44,541 nucleotides of DNA, taken from positions 1 to 44,541 of the forward strand of contig JAJDNW010000001.1 of assembly GCA_022340465.1 (NCBI GenBank), given 5' to 3'. This document shows, piece after piece, positions 27,408-37,144 of this stretch (positions within the stretch are counted from its first letter, which is position 1; each line of letters opens with the position of its first letter). The stretch comes from Deltaproteobacteria bacterium. Its GTDB lineage: Bacteria > Desulfobacterota > Desulfobacteria > Desulfobacterales > B30-G6. The notes beneath the pieces were generated by a model. That model did no database searches, was not told where the DNA came from, and saw only the letters and a program-made list of their open reading frames with translations. The position numbers and the translations under genes were made by a program.

Positions 27408-28376
27408 ATGTCGTCGAAGCAGTTGAAGGCACTCGACCTGGATGCCCTCCAGGAAGCCGCGGACAGAATCGCCCCCCACATCCACAAAACGCCGGTCATG
27501 ACCTGCGGGAGCCTCGATGAAATGGCCGGTGCCAGACTCGCCTTCAAATGCGAAAACCTGCAGAAGGTCGGCGCCTTCAAATTCAGAGGAGCCGCCAATG
27601 CAGTGTTGTCGCTCTCAAACGAAGAAGCGCGCCGGGGGGTTGTCACTCACTCCTCCGGAAATCACGCCCAGGCCCTGGCCCTGGCCGCGCGGCTCAAGGG
27701 GTTGAAAGCGTTCATTGTCATGCCGGCAACCGCCCCCGGCGTAAAAATCGCAGCCGTGCGGGGGTACGGTGCCGAAGTCATTCTATGCGAGCCGACCCTC
27801 GAAGCGAGGGAGGCAGCTGTCGATGAGGTGATCGAACACACCGGGGCGGTGCTGATCCACCCCTATGACGACGCACGGGTCATTGCAGGGCAGGCTACCT
27901 GCGCGCTGGAATTTCACCGGCAGGTGCCGGGACTCGATGCCGTCATCGCGCCCGTGGGCGGAGGCGGCCTGTTGAGCGGCACGGCCCTGGCGACCCGTTT
28001 CGTTTCACCGAAAACACGGGTTATCGCCGCCGAACCCGAACTGGCCGACGATGCTTTCAGGTCGTTCCGCCAAAAGGCCCTCCTGCCGGCAGGGCCGCCG
28101 CGGTCCATCGCCGACGGGCTGCTGACCTCGCTGGGCCGGATCGCCTTCCCGCTGATACTGGCGCATGTGAATGACATCCTCACGGTCGGCGAAGAGAGCA
28201 TCGCCGTTGCCATGCGCCACATTTGGGAGCGCATGAAACTAGTCGTGGAGCCATCGGGCGCCGTGCCCCTGGGCGCGGTCCTGACGCATGCGGACATGTT
28301 TGGGGGTAAGCACGTGGGCATCATTCTTTCGGGCGGCAATGTCGACCTACAAAAAATGCTGCGCATTTTTTGTTAA
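27408..28376 (+). CDS. Serine racemase / threonine (hydroxyaspartate) dehydratase-type PLP enzyme
   Basis: Fold-type II PLP enzyme of 322 aa, lacking the C-terminal regulatory ACT domains of biosynthetic IlvA. PLP Lys58 lies in VGAFKFRG; the substrate loop is SSGNHAQA; the phosphate loop GGGGLLSG; the C-terminal SGGNVD is typical of the serine racemase/hydroxyaspartate dehydratase group. It may racemise serine or remove water and ammonia from L-serine, L-threonine or 3-hydroxyaspartate. ATG 27408 has GGAG (27395-27398) 9 bases upstream; the longer frame from 27300 lies within the repeat and is rejected. First of a run of amino-acid genes ending at 31867. Confidence 0.88.
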   Translation: MSSKQLKALDLDALQEAADRIAPHIHKTPVMTCGSLDEMAGARLAFKCENLQKVGAFKFRGAANAVLSLSNEEARRGVVTHSSGNHAQALALAARLKGLKAFIVMPATAPGVKIAAVRGYGAEVILCEPTLEAREAAVDEVIEHTGAVLIHPYDDARVIAGQATCALEFHRQVPGLDAVIAPVGGGGLLSGTALATRFVSPKTRVIAAEPELADDAFRSFRQKALLPAGPPRSIADGLLTSLGRIAFPLILAHVNDILTVGEESIAVAMRHIWERMKLVVEPSGAVPLGAVLTHADMFGGKHVGIILSGGNVDLQKMLRIFC

Positions 28377-28395
28377 ACGCGGCTTCGCCGCAAAT

Positions 28396-28417
28396 ATACC
28401 CCAGCGTTGCGGGGTAT
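28396..28417 (+). promoter_or_regulatory. Hairpin in the leader of the C-N hydrolase gene
   Basis: ATACCCC (28396-28402), loop AGCGTTGC, GGGGTAT (28411-28417), preceded by GCGGCTTCGCCGC, itself a small hairpin. Related CGTTGC-centred sequences occur at 83-96 (imperfect) and 44028-44049 (CCCCGGCGTTGCCGCTATGGGG). Confidence 0.5.
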
Positions 28418-28438
28418 CCGCATGGAGCACAGTCACCT

Positions 28439-29227
28439 ATGAAAATCGCCTTGATGCAGTTCCAGCCCGAATTTCTGGCACTGGAAAAAAATCTTGAGAA
28501 AGCGGCGGCCCTGCTGGACAACACAACCGCCGACATTGCCGTGTTTCCCGAGCTGTTCCTTTCCGGGTATACCTTTTTCGACGCGGACCAAACCAAAGCC
28601 TGCAGCGTGCCGTTCGAGGAAGGTCCCGGGCTGAATCCGCTGTTGCAAATCAGCCGGGAAAAATCCCTGGCCGTTTGCGGCGGCTACGCCGAAATCGATG
28701 GCGATGCACTTTACAATTCCGCCTTTTTCATCGGCGACGGGAAGCTTATCGCCAACTACCGCAAAGTCCATCTCTTCGACCGTGAAAAGCTTTATTTCAC
28801 CCCCGGCAACCGGCGATTCGAAGTCTTCGAATACCGGGGGGTCACGCTGGGGATGATGGTCTGCTTCGACTGGATCTTTCCCGAGGCCGCCAGATCCCTG
28901 ACCCTCCAGGGCGCTCAGGTGATCCTGCACCCGTCCAACCTGGTTTTGCCGTACTGTCAACAAGCCATGTTCGCCAGGGCCCTTGAAAACCGGGTGTTCA
29001 TCGTTACCGTCAACCGGGTGGGCACCGAAACCAACGGCCCCCTCAAAAACACCTTCACCGGCGGGTCCCAGATCGTGTCCCCCAAAGGGAAGTACCTTGT
29101 CCGCCTGGCCACCAACCGGGAGCAGATCGAAACGGTCGACGTCGACCCGTCGGCCGCCCTGGACAAATTCATTACCAAACGCAACCACGTCACGGAGGAC
29201 CGCCGCCAGGCGTTGTACGTGCTATGA
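28439..29227 (+). CDS. Carbon-nitrogen hydrolase (nitrilase superfamily amidase)
   Basis: Amidase of 262 aa with a full catalytic triad: Glu38 in FPELFLSGY, Lys109 in YRKVHLFD, Cys142 in MMVCFDWIFPE. It hydrolyses a C-N bond of an amide, omega-amide or N-carbamoyl group in the cytoplasm; the exact substrate is not readable. ATG 28439 begins the canonical MKIALMQFQ; GGAG at 28424-28427 precedes it, and the longer frame from 28370 runs through the hairpin. The stop overlaps the next start (ATGA), so this enzyme is coupled to the following PLP enzyme. Confidence 0.9.
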   Translation: MKIALMQFQPEFLALEKNLEKAAALLDNTTADIAVFPELFLSGYTFFDADQTKACSVPFEEGPGLNPLLQISREKSLAVCGGYAEIDGDALYNSAFFIGDGKLIANYRKVHLFDREKLYFTPGNRRFEVFEYRGVTLGMMVCFDWIFPEAARSLTLQGAQVILHPSNLVLPYCQQAMFARALENRVFIVTVNRVGTETNGPLKNTFTGGSQIVSPKGKYLVRLATNREQIETVDVDPSAALDKFITKRNHVTEDRRQALYVL

Positions 29228-30447
29228 AAAACGAAAAAAAGAAAGCGTCCGGACGCCACACCCCCTATTTCGAACGTCTCAACACCCTGATGCGCGAAAA
29301 GGGCCCGGGCCACCCGGTGCTGGTGCTGGATCTCGACATCCTGGACGCCAACATCGACGCAATGAAGACCCGAATCGGCGATGCCGGACGTTTTCGGCTG
29401 GTGGTAAAGTCCCTGCCTTGCCTGGAACTCATTCGCCATGTTCTCGAACAAACCCTCACCGCCAGGCTCATGGTCTTCCACCGCCCCTTCCTGAACCTGG
29501 CGGCCGCCGAGTTTCCGGAGGCGGACATTCTGCTGGGAAAGCCCCTGCCCGTCCAGGCCTTCCGCACCTTCTTCAAGGTCAAAAGCGCAGCCTCTCCCAC
29601 GGCGCCGGACAAAAACATTCAGTGGCTGATCGACACGCCCGAGCGGCTCGATCAGTACCGCGACGCCGCCCGCAGGCTGGGTAAAAAAATACGCGTCAAC
29701 ATCGAAATCGACGTCGGTCTCCACCGGGGAGGCATACCCGATCCGGAACAGCTGGCTCCCCTGCTGAAAATCATCAACGAGGATCCCCTGCATCTCGACC
29801 TGTCCGGTTTCATGGGGTACGACCCCCACGTGGCCCGGTCCGGGAAGCTGCTCATCCCCCGCTCCGTCGCTCTGGCACAGGTAAGCGTTCGCTACGGCAG
29901 ATTCGTCAAGTACCTGCAAAATGAATTTCCGGCCCTGTATCGCCCCCAGCTGACCTTCAACGGCGCCGGCAGCCCGACTTTTTCGCTGTACCGCAAAAAA
30001 CGCATTCTCAATGATGTTTCCGTGGGCTCCGCTCTGGTCAAGCCCGCCGGTTTCGACCTGAAGACGTTAAAAGACCACCGGGCCGCCATGTTCATCGCCG
30101 CCCCGGTTCTGAAGAAAAACGATGGGGTCCGCATTCCTTTTCTGGGGCCTGTTTCCGGAATCTTGAAAAGGGTGAAACCCTCCTGGAAAACCACTCTGTT
30201 CATCTACGGCGGCTACTGGAAAGCCGTGCCGCTGTCGCCCAGGGGGCTGGTAAACAACCCCCTGTACGGCCGCAGTTCTAACCAGGAAATGCTGAACGGT
30301 CCGGCACACACCGCCCTGGAGGTGGACGACTATATTTTTTTGAGACCCGTCCAGAGCGAGGCGGTCATGCTCCAGTTCGGCGATCTTTTCGTGGTGCGGG
30401 GCGACCGGTACGTCGGCCGCTGGCCGGTGTTTGCGCAAGGGGCCTGA
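29224..30447 (+). CDS. Alanine-racemase-fold PLP enzyme (D-threonine aldolase/D-serine dehydratase family)
   Basis: Fold-type III PLP enzyme of 407 aa. Seen: PVLVLDLDILDANI, the strand that opens the barrel, and VVKSLPCLELI with presumed PLP-Lys62; INIEIDVGLHRGG-like segment (VNIEIDVGLHRGG) and LTFNGAGSPTF. At the C-terminus, where D-threonine aldolase and eukaryotic D-serine dehydratase carry a metal-binding His-x-Cys, this protein reads FLRPVQSEAVMLQFGD. The metal ligands are therefore absent and the reaction may differ (racemase, metal-free lyase or dehydratase). It is coupled to the amidase upstream and followed by an amino-acid permease. Confidence 0.82.
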   Translation: MKNEKKKASGRHTPYFERLNTLMREKGPGHPVLVLDLDILDANIDAMKTRIGDAGRFRLVVKSLPCLELIRHVLEQTLTARLMVFHRPFLNLAAAEFPEADILLGKPLPVQAFRTFFKVKSAASPTAPDKNIQWLIDTPERLDQYRDAARRLGKKIRVNIEIDVGLHRGGIPDPEQLAPLLKIINEDPLHLDLSGFMGYDPHVARSGKLLIPRSVALAQVSVRYGRFVKYLQNEFPALYRPQLTFNGAGSPTFSLYRKKRILNDVSVGSALVKPAGFDLKTLKDHRAAMFIAAPVLKKNDGVRIPFLGPVSGILKRVKPSWKTTLFIYGGYWKAVPLSPRGLVNNPLYGRSSNQEMLNGPAHTALEVDDYIFLRPVQSEAVMLQFGDLFVVRGDRYVGRWPVFAQGA

Positions 30448-30478
30448 TGTTGGAGTCCGCCAAGGGGAGGCAGCGAAA

Positions 30479-31867
30479 ATGATACCAGAAAACGAAAACG
30501 GAAGTCACGCGGCCGATGCGCTGAAGCTGGGGCGGTCGGTGGGGCTCTTGGGCGGCATTGCCCTGGTGGTGGGCGGTGTGATCGGCATGGGCATCTATGC
30601 CCTCATCGCCGCGGTGGGTGCCCAGGCCGGAACCGGACTGTGGGTGGCGTTTCTGCTGGCGATCTTCATATCGGGCGTCGGCGTCGCGCCCCTGATTCAG
30701 ATCGTCAGCGCCCTTCCCAGGGCCGGGGGCGGCTACCTCTTCACCAGCCGGCTGCTCCACCCCCTGATCGGCACCCTGGCCTCCTGCTGGGCGATATTCG
30801 GCGGTACCTGCATGACGGCCATGGTGGCCCTCGGCCTGGCGGGCTACATCGCCCCCTACCTCCCGGGAAGCCCGCCTGTGCGGCTGGTGGCCTTTGTCCT
30901 GCCCATTCTGTTTTATACGCTCTTTCTCTTCGGCCTGCGCCTGGCCGCCTCCGTTCAAATGCTCCTGGTCGCCCAGTTGATCGTCGCCCTGCTCGTTTAC
31001 GGCCTGTCGGGCGCCTTCAGCTTCGACCTGTCCCTGGCCGTCGACATGCCCCGCGGCATCGACGGGCTCATCATGGCCACCATTCTGTGCTACAGCGTTT
31101 GCATGGGATTCCAGGTCATTGCCGAAATGGGGGAAGAGATAAAAACGCCCCGGCGAAATATCCCGCTCGCGCTCGTCATCGGCGGGTCGATCGTCCTTTT
31201 GGTTTACATCCTGGTCGGTACGGTATTCATCAACTCACTGCCCTACGACTTTAACAGCATCGGCGCCCTGACCGCTCCTCTCATGGACAGCGGCAAACGG
31301 TTCCTGTCCGGCTTCTGGGTCCTGTTCCTGAGCATCGGCGCACTCAGCGCGGGCCTCACTTCCTTCAATGCCGGCGCCATCGCTTTGCCCAGGGAACTGT
31401 TGGCTCAGGCTCGTGACGGTATTCTGCCCCGTTTCCTGGAACGCGTCCATCCCCGAACACGCACGCCGCTGAATGCCGTGACCGTCTATTTCGTTCTGAT
31501 GCTCGCCCTGATATTGACGGGTCGCAGCATCGACTTTTACGGTGTCGTCACCGCCGTGGGCATTCTCATGATGACCGCCACCATTTCAATTGCGGCCGTG
31601 AGGCTGCCCAACAAATTTCCCCGTGCGTACGCCAAGGCTTATTTTCACATCCCCCGCGGCTGGCTGATCATCCTGGCCGCCGTGTCGGTCGTATCGTCCC
31701 TGGGATTCGTGTTCATCGTGACCGTGGAAATGCCGGCGGCCGGCTTGATCTATGTCATCCTGTCGCTGGCCGTTGCGGTTTACTACTTCCTGCGGGTTAG
31801 ATGGCTGAAGCATACCGGTGTCGACTGGGAGCGGCGGGTTCTGACCGTACCGGGTGACGATGGCTGA
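30479..31867 (+). CDS. APC-superfamily amino-acid permease
   Basis: Inner-membrane transporter of 462 aa with about 12 helices. The first helix keeps the substrate-binding G-x-G loop (GGVIGMGIYALI). LPRAGGGYLFTSRLL follows helix 2. The helix-6 region LIMATILCYSVCMGFQVIAEMGEEIKTP and the cytoplasmic segment TRTPLNAVTVYFVL are typical of amino acid/polyamine/organocation carriers. ATG 30479 has GGGAGG 8 bases upstream; the longer frame from 30431 overlaps the preceding end. It probably brings in the substrate of the enzymes encoded just upstream. Confidence 0.88.
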   Translation: MIPENENGSHAADALKLGRSVGLLGGIALVVGGVIGMGIYALIAAVGAQAGTGLWVAFLLAIFISGVGVAPLIQIVSALPRAGGGYLFTSRLLHPLIGTLASCWAIFGGTCMTAMVALGLAGYIAPYLPGSPPVRLVAFVLPILFYTLFLFGLRLAASVQMLLVAQLIVALLVYGLSGAFSFDLSLAVDMPRGIDGLIMATILCYSVCMGFQVIAEMGEEIKTPRRNIPLALVIGGSIVLLVYILVGTVFINSLPYDFNSIGALTAPLMDSGKRFLSGFWVLFLSIGALSAGLTSFNAGAIALPRELLAQARDGILPRFLERVHPRTRTPLNAVTVYFVLMLALILTGRSIDFYGVVTAVGILMMTATISIAAVRLPNKFPRAYAKAYFHIPRGWLIILAAVSVVSSLGFVFIVTVEMPAAGLIYVILSLAVAVYYFLRVRWLKHTGVDWERRVLTVPGDDG

Positions 31868-31986
31868 GAAGATGCCGGGGATCGGCAGGGCCCGCTCTGG
31901 TCTCACCCTGCGTTTATTGTTATTGGGGACGTTGATAAATATATAAATAACGATAGGCGCGTGGCTCTGGCTTTCGTGACGATAAA

Positions 31987-33147
31987 TTATTGATCATCAA
32001 ACAACCTCAATTGACCTGACCTTCGAATGCTCTGTGCCGGCGACTCCGTCTTCAAGCCACTGCCCGTTGCATCGCTGTTACCATCAGGAGCCACATGGGG
32101 TGTCTTGTCATAAGTCACCATCCAGGTGTCGCCGTCCGTCTGGTCGACCCTCTCCAGCGCGTCGAAGAAAATCGCCTTTTCCTGGTTGGTCACTACGGGA
32201 AAGCCGTAAAACCGGCTGGTGTATTTCATCGGTCTGCCCTGCGCCGTCCGTTTCCGGACAAACGCTAAATGCGCCGCCAGCCGCCGTTCAATGCGCCGGT
32301 TGGCAAAGGATACGATGTTTGCGGCACCGACGCGCATGAGCGGTAAAAGCGCCGGTTCGATCTCCACATTGACGCTGTCGCGGCCGGCGGCCATGGCGGC
32401 GGCCATGACGGTACCGGTGCCGGCAAACGGATCCAGAACCGCATCACCCCTGACGGAATACATATTGATCAGACGATAGGCCAGCTCGAAGGGAAAGGCG
32501 GCGCTTCTGGTCCTGGCCCGTTTTTCACCCAGGTCCTGGACGGCCCCCTTGAGATCGGTCCACACGTCCGAATACCACTCGTTGCGTTCCTCCCAGAAGA
32601 TGGCGCTCCGGCGCCGGTTTTCCTGTTCGGCACCCGTCTTGAACACCCGCTTTATTCCCTTTCTGACAATCAGGATGTATTCGTGCTCCAGGGTCACGTA
32701 GGCACCGGCCGGCAGCATGCCGGAACCCATAAACTTGGTGGGGGCATTGGTCTGCTTGCGCCACAGGATGTCCGGAAGCGCGCTGAAGCCCTTCCCGGAC
32801 AGGTATTGCAGAATACGGGCATGGTTGGCGTATAGACAAAATTCACTGTCAATGGTGCGCGTGGCGTCCCCGATGTTGATGCAGGCAAACCCACCGGGCT
32901 TCAACACCCGGTACACCGTATCCCATACCGGAAAAAGTTCCCGGTGCATCAACTCGAACGCCTCGCCCCCCAGCCCCCCGGCGAGCTTTGCGGTAATTGC
33001 GGCATTCCGGCGGCCAAACAACTCATCCCACATGGCGATCATCGGATAGGGCGGAGAGGTGACCACCAGGTCTACGGATTCCGGCATGATCCCCCGTGCC
33101 ACGGCGGCATCGCCGAGAATGATCCTGTGCTGGGTTGTAAGGCTCAT
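31987..33147 (-). CDS. Solitary DNA methyltransferase (N4-cytosine/N6-adenine, beta order)
   Basis: AdoMet-dependent amino-methyltransferase of 386 aa. Catalytic motif IV, TSPPYP, lies at residues about 29-34, and the AdoMet motif I, DPFAGTGTVMAAA, near residues 240-252. That order marks the beta class; the S-P-P-Y form often means N4-cytosine, but N6-adenine is possible. No endonuclease gene is adjacent on either side, so it may be a regulatory or host-protection enzyme. The start is the ATG at 33147. Base composition is like the neighbours. Confidence 0.87.
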   Translation of the reverse strand: MSLTTQHRIILGDAAVARGIMPESVDLVVTSPPYPMIAMWDELFGRRNAAITAKLAGGLGGEAFELMHRELFPVWDTVYRVLKPGGFACINIGDATRTIDSEFCLYANHARILQYLSGKGFSALPDILWRKQTNAPTKFMGSGMLPAGAYVTLEHEYILIVRKGIKRVFKTGAEQENRRRSAIFWEERNEWYSDVWTDLKGAVQDLGEKRARTRSAAFPFELAYRLINMYSVRGDAVLDPFAGTGTVMAAAMAAGRDSVNVEIEPALLPLMRVGAANIVSFANRRIERRLAAHLAFVRKRTAQGRPMKYTSRFYGFPVVTNQEKAIFFDALERVDQTDGDTWMVTYDKTPHVAPDGNSDATGSGLKTESPAQSIRRSGQLRLFDDQ

Positions 33148-33263
33148 TTCAGAACTGAAAACTCCATTGACACAAACACCTCACGCGTATGCAGAAAAGT
33201 AAAATTGCCATGAAATCCTTAGCAAACGAAGCCGCCGAAATCAATCGGTTACCACGGTATGCC

Positions 33264-33291
33264 TTGACACGAGGGGATGTAAAATTATAAC
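33264..33291 (+). promoter_or_regulatory. Sigma-70 promoter for the hybrid kinase-lgt operon
   Basis: TTGACA (33264-33269), 16-base spacer, TATAAC (33286-33291). Predicted start near 33298, 84 bases before the kinase ATG. It is close to consensus and the sharpest promoter in this part of the window. Confidence 0.65.
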
Positions 33292-33381
33292 CTTAATTGA
33301 GTGGTTCAGTTTCAGGGATCGGTTATTTCCATTTATTTTCGGAGGCTAAGGATTCACCGCCGGCTTGGCGGATAATATTGC

Positions 33382-36270
33382 ATGGACAACGAATCGCCAC
33401 TTTACAACAGCCGGATTACCAACACCTACCTGGAATATGTTGGCGAGCACTATCCGGAAATCGACATCGACAGGATTCTGCAGTCCGCCCGGATCGAACG
33501 CTACGAGATCGAGGACCCTGCTCACTGGCTGACCCAATCCCAGGTAAACGGATTCCACCGGGCCCTGGTTTTGGCGACCGGTAACGGCGAAATCGCCCGG
33601 GATGCCGGCCGGTTCACGGCATTGACCAAAAGAATCGGCACCATCAAGAAGGTCACTCTCGGCCTGATCAGTCCCTCATCGGTTTATCTCAAAGCCGGCA
33701 GGCTGTACGGGGCCATGAGCAGGGGCGCATCCATCGAAACCCGAAAGCTGGCTGCCAACAGAATCGAGGTCTGCGCCACCCCCAACCCCGGTGTGCAAGA
33801 AGAGTCGTTCCAGTGTGAAAATCGCAAAGGCACGCTTGAATCCCTGGCCCTGTTGTTCACCAAAGACTACGCCACCGTCAAGCATCCCGACTGCTTTCAC
33901 AGGGGGGACAAAACCTGCCGCTACGTGATCACCTGGGCGCAGACGGACTCCATGCGCTGGAAGAGAATCAGCCGTTTCACCGGGCTTGGGACCCTGGGGC
34001 TTGCCTGCATCACGCCATTCATCCTTCCTTTCACAGCCAGCGCAATCGCCGTCCTGACGGCGGTGATCGTGAGTGCCGGATGTTTTATATCGTCGCTGGC
34101 AAAAGAAAAAAACGAACTGATCCAGACCATCGAAAACCAGGGCAATGTCGCCAGGGAAATGCTGGATGCCGCCAATAGCCGCTACAACGACACCGCCCTG
34201 ATGCACGAAGTCGGCAGCGCCACGGTCTCAATCGAGGATGTGGAAAGCTACGTCGGTGCTGTTACGGCCCTCATGGAAAAACGGCTCTCCTTCGACCGCG
34301 GCTTGATCATGCTTCAAAACAATCAGAAGGGAAAACTGCAATACATCGCCAGCTACGGGCACACCGCGGAACAGCTGGATGTGCTGAAAGGGGCCGAATT
34401 TCACCTGGACAACCCTGATTCCAGGGGCCTGTTTGTCAAGGCCTTTAAAATGCAACGGCCGTATATCGTCGATGACGTCGAAAAAATCATCTCCTCCCTT
34501 TCGGCCAACAGCAAGGCTTTTGCCCGAACCATAGCCGCCAAGTCCTTTATCTGCGTGCCTATCGTGTACCAGGGCGAACCCTTCGGCATTCTGGCGGTGG
34601 ACAATTACCACACGGGCACCCCCCTGACCCAGAGCAACCTGAGCATCGTCACCAGCATCGGCACCCAGATTGCGACGGGCATCGCCAACGCCAACGTCAT
34701 CACCCAACTGCGCGAAGGGGAGGAGAAATACCGGGAGCTCTATCAGGAAGCCAAGAAGGCGGAAGCCGTTTACCGCTCCCTGATCCGCTCATCCGCCGAT
34801 GCCATTCTGCTGTACGACCTGGATTACAACCCGCAGTACGCCAGCCCTGAATTTCAGAGCACCTTTCAGTGGACCCTGGAAGAGCTGCACGACAAGGGCC
34901 TGTCGATCGTTCCGGACACGGCCCGGGAATCCGTGGCCGCGGCCCTGCGCCAGGTCGCCGAAAACGGCGACCCCATACGTGGATTCGAAACGAAAATCTT
35001 TTCCAAAGACAACGAACTGCACCATGTCAGCGTGAGCGCCTCACGCTACGACGACCACGCGAACAAACCCGCCGGGGTGTTGTCCGTCATCCGCGACATT
35101 TCCGAAAACAAACGCCTCGAAAACCAGTTGCAGCACGCCCAGAAAATGGAGGCCATCGGCACTCTTGCAGGCGGCATTGCCCATGATTTCAACAACCTGC
35201 TATCCGTTATCCAGGGAAACCTGTCCTTGATGAAAATGGAGATCGGCCCCGACCACGCGGCTACCAAACGCCTCGACAACATCGACAAGCAGTTAAAAAG
35301 CGGCTCCCGGCTCACCAGTCAGCTGCTGGGGTATGCCCGCAAGGGCAACTATCAGGTCCAGGCCTTGAACATGACCAGGCACCTGAAGGAAACGGTCGAA
35401 GCCTTCGGCAGAGCCCGCAAGGAGATCATTGTCCACTTCGATCCCCCCCCAACCGACTACATGGTGGAGGCGGACCCGGGACAGATGGAACAGGTGCTGT
35501 TCAACCTGTATGTCAATGCCGCGGATGCCATGCCCGAGGGAGGCGACCTCTTTCTGAAAATCGGACTGGTGGACCACACAAAAATCAAGGCCAGACACTA
35601 CTCCCCCGCACCCGGCAACTATGTCATGGTGGAAGTCGCCGACACGGGTCTGGGTATGAGCGCCGATGTCCGGCAGCGGGCCTTCGAACCCTTTTTCACC
35701 ACCAAAACCATGGGCAAAGGCACGGGCCTGGGACTCGCCTCGGTCTACGGAATCATCAAAACGCACCAAGGCTACGTTGAAATCGAATCGCAACCCGGCC
35801 AGGGAACCGCCATTCAGATCTTCCTGCCGGTATCCGCGAAGCAGCACACCGCCGCCGAACAAAAAACCAACGACAAGCTCGCCAAGGGCCGGGAGTGCAT
35901 CCTCTTCGTGGATGACGAGCCCATGCTGCTGGAGGTGGGGACGGAAATGCTCCAAATGGTGGGCTACCGGGTTCTGGCGGCCGGTTCCGGACAGAAAGCC
36001 ATCGAGATCTTCGAAAACAACCGGGACGACATCGACCTGGTCCTGTTCGACATGATCATGCCCGGAATGAACGGCGGTGAACTTTTCGACAAGATTGCGA
36101 AAATAAAGCCGGACGTCAAAACGGTCCTCTCCAGCGGTTACAGCATCGACGGCCAGGCCCAGCAGATCATGGAGCGCGGCTGCAACGGCTTCATCCAGAA
36201 ACCTTTCGATGTCAAAAAATTGTCGCGGAAAATCAGGGACGTACTCGAAGACAAGGAGGAAAATGACTGA
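33382..36270 (+). CDS. Hybrid sensor histidine kinase (sensor-GAF-PAS-HisKA-HATPase-REC)
   Basis: Membrane-bound kinase of 962 aa. N-terminal sensor region (1-195) ends in a V4R-like pattern, [19 protein letters not shown] paired hydrophobic stretch follows (about 199-238). Then GAF (about 275-435), PAS (about 465-575), and HisKA with [12 protein letters not shown] (His near residue 600). HATPase has the N-box [14 protein letters not shown]1 DTGLGM and G2 [11 protein letters not shown]. The C-terminal receiver domain (about 842-956) has acidic FVDDE, phospho-acceptor Asp890 in LFDMIMPGM and Lys in QKPF. The AHDFNN kinase type with a terminal receiver is common in Desulfobacterota. It overlaps lgt by 8 bases. 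Partner regulator and signal unknown. Confidence 0.9.
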   Translation: MDNESPLYNSRITNTYLEYVGEHYPEIDIDRILQSARIERYEIEDPAHWLTQSQVNGFHRALVLATGNGEIARDAGRFTALTKRIGTIKKVTLGLISPSSVYLKAGRLYGAMSRGASIETRKLAANRIEVCATPNPGVQEESFQCENRKGTLESLALLFTKDYATVKHPDCFHRGDKTCRYVITWAQTDSMRWKRISRFTGLGTLGLACITPFILPFTASAIAVLTAVIVSAGCFISSLAKEKNELIQTIENQGNVAREMLDAANSRYNDTALMHEVGSATVSIEDVESYVGAVTALMEKRLSFDRGLIMLQNNQKGKLQYIASYGHTAEQLDVLKGAEFHLDNPDSRGLFVKAFKMQRPYIVDDVEKIISSLSANSKAFARTIAAKSFICVPIVYQGEPFGILAVDNYHTGTPLTQSNLSIVTSIGTQIATGIANANVITQLREGEEKYRELYQEAKKAEAVYRSLIRSSADAILLYDLDYNPQYASPEFQSTFQWTLEELHDKGLSIVPDTARESVAAALRQVAENGDPIRGFETKIFSKDNELHHVSVSASRYDDHANKPAGVLSVIRDISENKRLENQLQHAQKMEAIGTLAGGIAHDFNNLLSVIQGNLSLMKMEIGPDHAATKRLDNIDKQLKSGSRLTSQLLGYARKGNYQVQALNMTRHLKETVEAFGRARKEIIVHFDPPPTDYMVEADPGQMEQVLFNLYVNAADAMPEGGDLFLKIGLVDHTKIKARHYSPAPGNYVMVEVADTGLGMSADVRQRAFEPFFTTKTMGKGTGLGLASVYGIIKTHQGYVEIESQPGQGTAIQIFLPVSAKQHTAAEQKTNDKLAKGRECILFVDDEPMLLEVGTEMLQMVGYRVLAAGSGQKAIEIFENNRDDIDLVLFDMIMPGMNGGELFDKIAKIKPDVKTVLSSGYSIDGQAQQIMERGCNGFIQKPFDVKKLSRKIRDVLEDKEEND

Positions 36271-37096
36271 ACTGGTCACATGGTGGCAGCATCTCCCCGG
36301 GAGTTTATCACCGGTGCTGCTGGACCTGGGTCCTCTTAAGCTCCGCTACTACGGCCTGATGTACGTGGTCGCCTTTGCCGTCGTTTACGCCCTGGTGCTT
36401 TTCAGGATAAAAACGGAGGAAAAGATCGTTATCTCCAAAAACCAAGCCGCCGACCTGATGACCGCCATGATCCTGGGGCTGATCATCGGCGCCCGCCTGG
36501 GATATGTTCTTTTCTACAACCTTTCCTATTATCTGAACCATCCGCTCGAAATCGTTCTTCCCTTTGACTTTTCGAACGGGTTCCGGTTCGTGGGCATAGC
36601 GGGCATGTCTTATCACGGGGGCCTGATCGGTGTTATTGCCGCCGCTCTGATTTACTGCCGCAGAAACAAGGTCGATTTCTGGAAGGCCGCGGACCTGTTC
36701 GTCCCGGCCGTCCCGTTGGGCTACACCTTCGGCAGGCTGGGCAATTTCATCAACGGCGAACTCTACGGCAGGATCACCTCCTACGGCATAGGCATGTATT
36801 TTCCCCAGGCTCCCGGAAAGTCCCTGCGGCACCCCACCCAGCTTTACGAAGCTTTTTTCGAGGGCATCTTCCTTTTCTGCATCCTCTGGCTGACGCGCAA
36901 AATGCCCAAACCGGCCGGCGCCTCCATTGCCATCTACATCATGGGGTACGGGATTGTCCGCTTTTTCATCGAATTTTATCGTGAGCCGGACGCCCAGATC
37001 GGGTTTGTCTTCCTATCCTTCACCATGGGACAGCTCTTGTGCTTCTGCATGGTCGCCTGCGGTGCCGCGCTGCTCTATCTGCGTGCGCGAACGTGA
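36263..37096 (+). CDS. lgt: Prolipoprotein diacylglyceryl transferase
   Basis: Inner-membrane enzyme of 277 aa that moves diacylglycerol from phosphatidylglycerol to the lipobox cysteine of prolipoproteins. Seven helices expected. Seen: LKLRYYGLMYVVAF start, SYHGGLIGVIAA with the essential His, the Lgt signature GRLGNFINGELYGR, HPTQLYEAFFEG, and a late Arg-Phe-Phe-Ile-Glu-Phe (RFFIEFYREPD). AGGAGG lies just before ATG 36263, inside the kinase gene; the overlap suggests coupled expression. It fits the lipoprotein theme with lolA about 1 kb downstream. Confidence 0.95.
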   Translation: MTELVTWWQHLPGSLSPVLLDLGPLKLRYYGLMYVVAFAVVYALVLFRIKTEEKIVISKNQAADLMTAMILGLIIGARLGYVLFYNLSYYLNHPLEIVLPFDFSNGFRFVGIAGMSYHGGLIGVIAAALIYCRRNKVDFWKAADLFVPAVPLGYTFGRLGNFINGELYGRITSYGIGMYFPQAPGKSLRHPTQLYEAFFEGIFLFCILWLTRKMPKPAGASIAIYIMGYGIVRFFIEFYREPDAQIGFVFLSFTMGQLLCFCMVACGAALLYLRART

Positions 37097-37144
37097 GCTT
37101 GTGGAGTCCAAGGGGTCGAGTGAAAATCAGCTTACAGGTCATAA

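Noticed and set aside
27408-30447. A full beta-hydroxyaspartate cycle
   Set aside because: Only family-level matches to two of the four enzymes are present; the aspartate-glyoxylate aminotransferase and iminosuccinate reductase are absent, and the fold III enzyme lacks the aldolase metal site.
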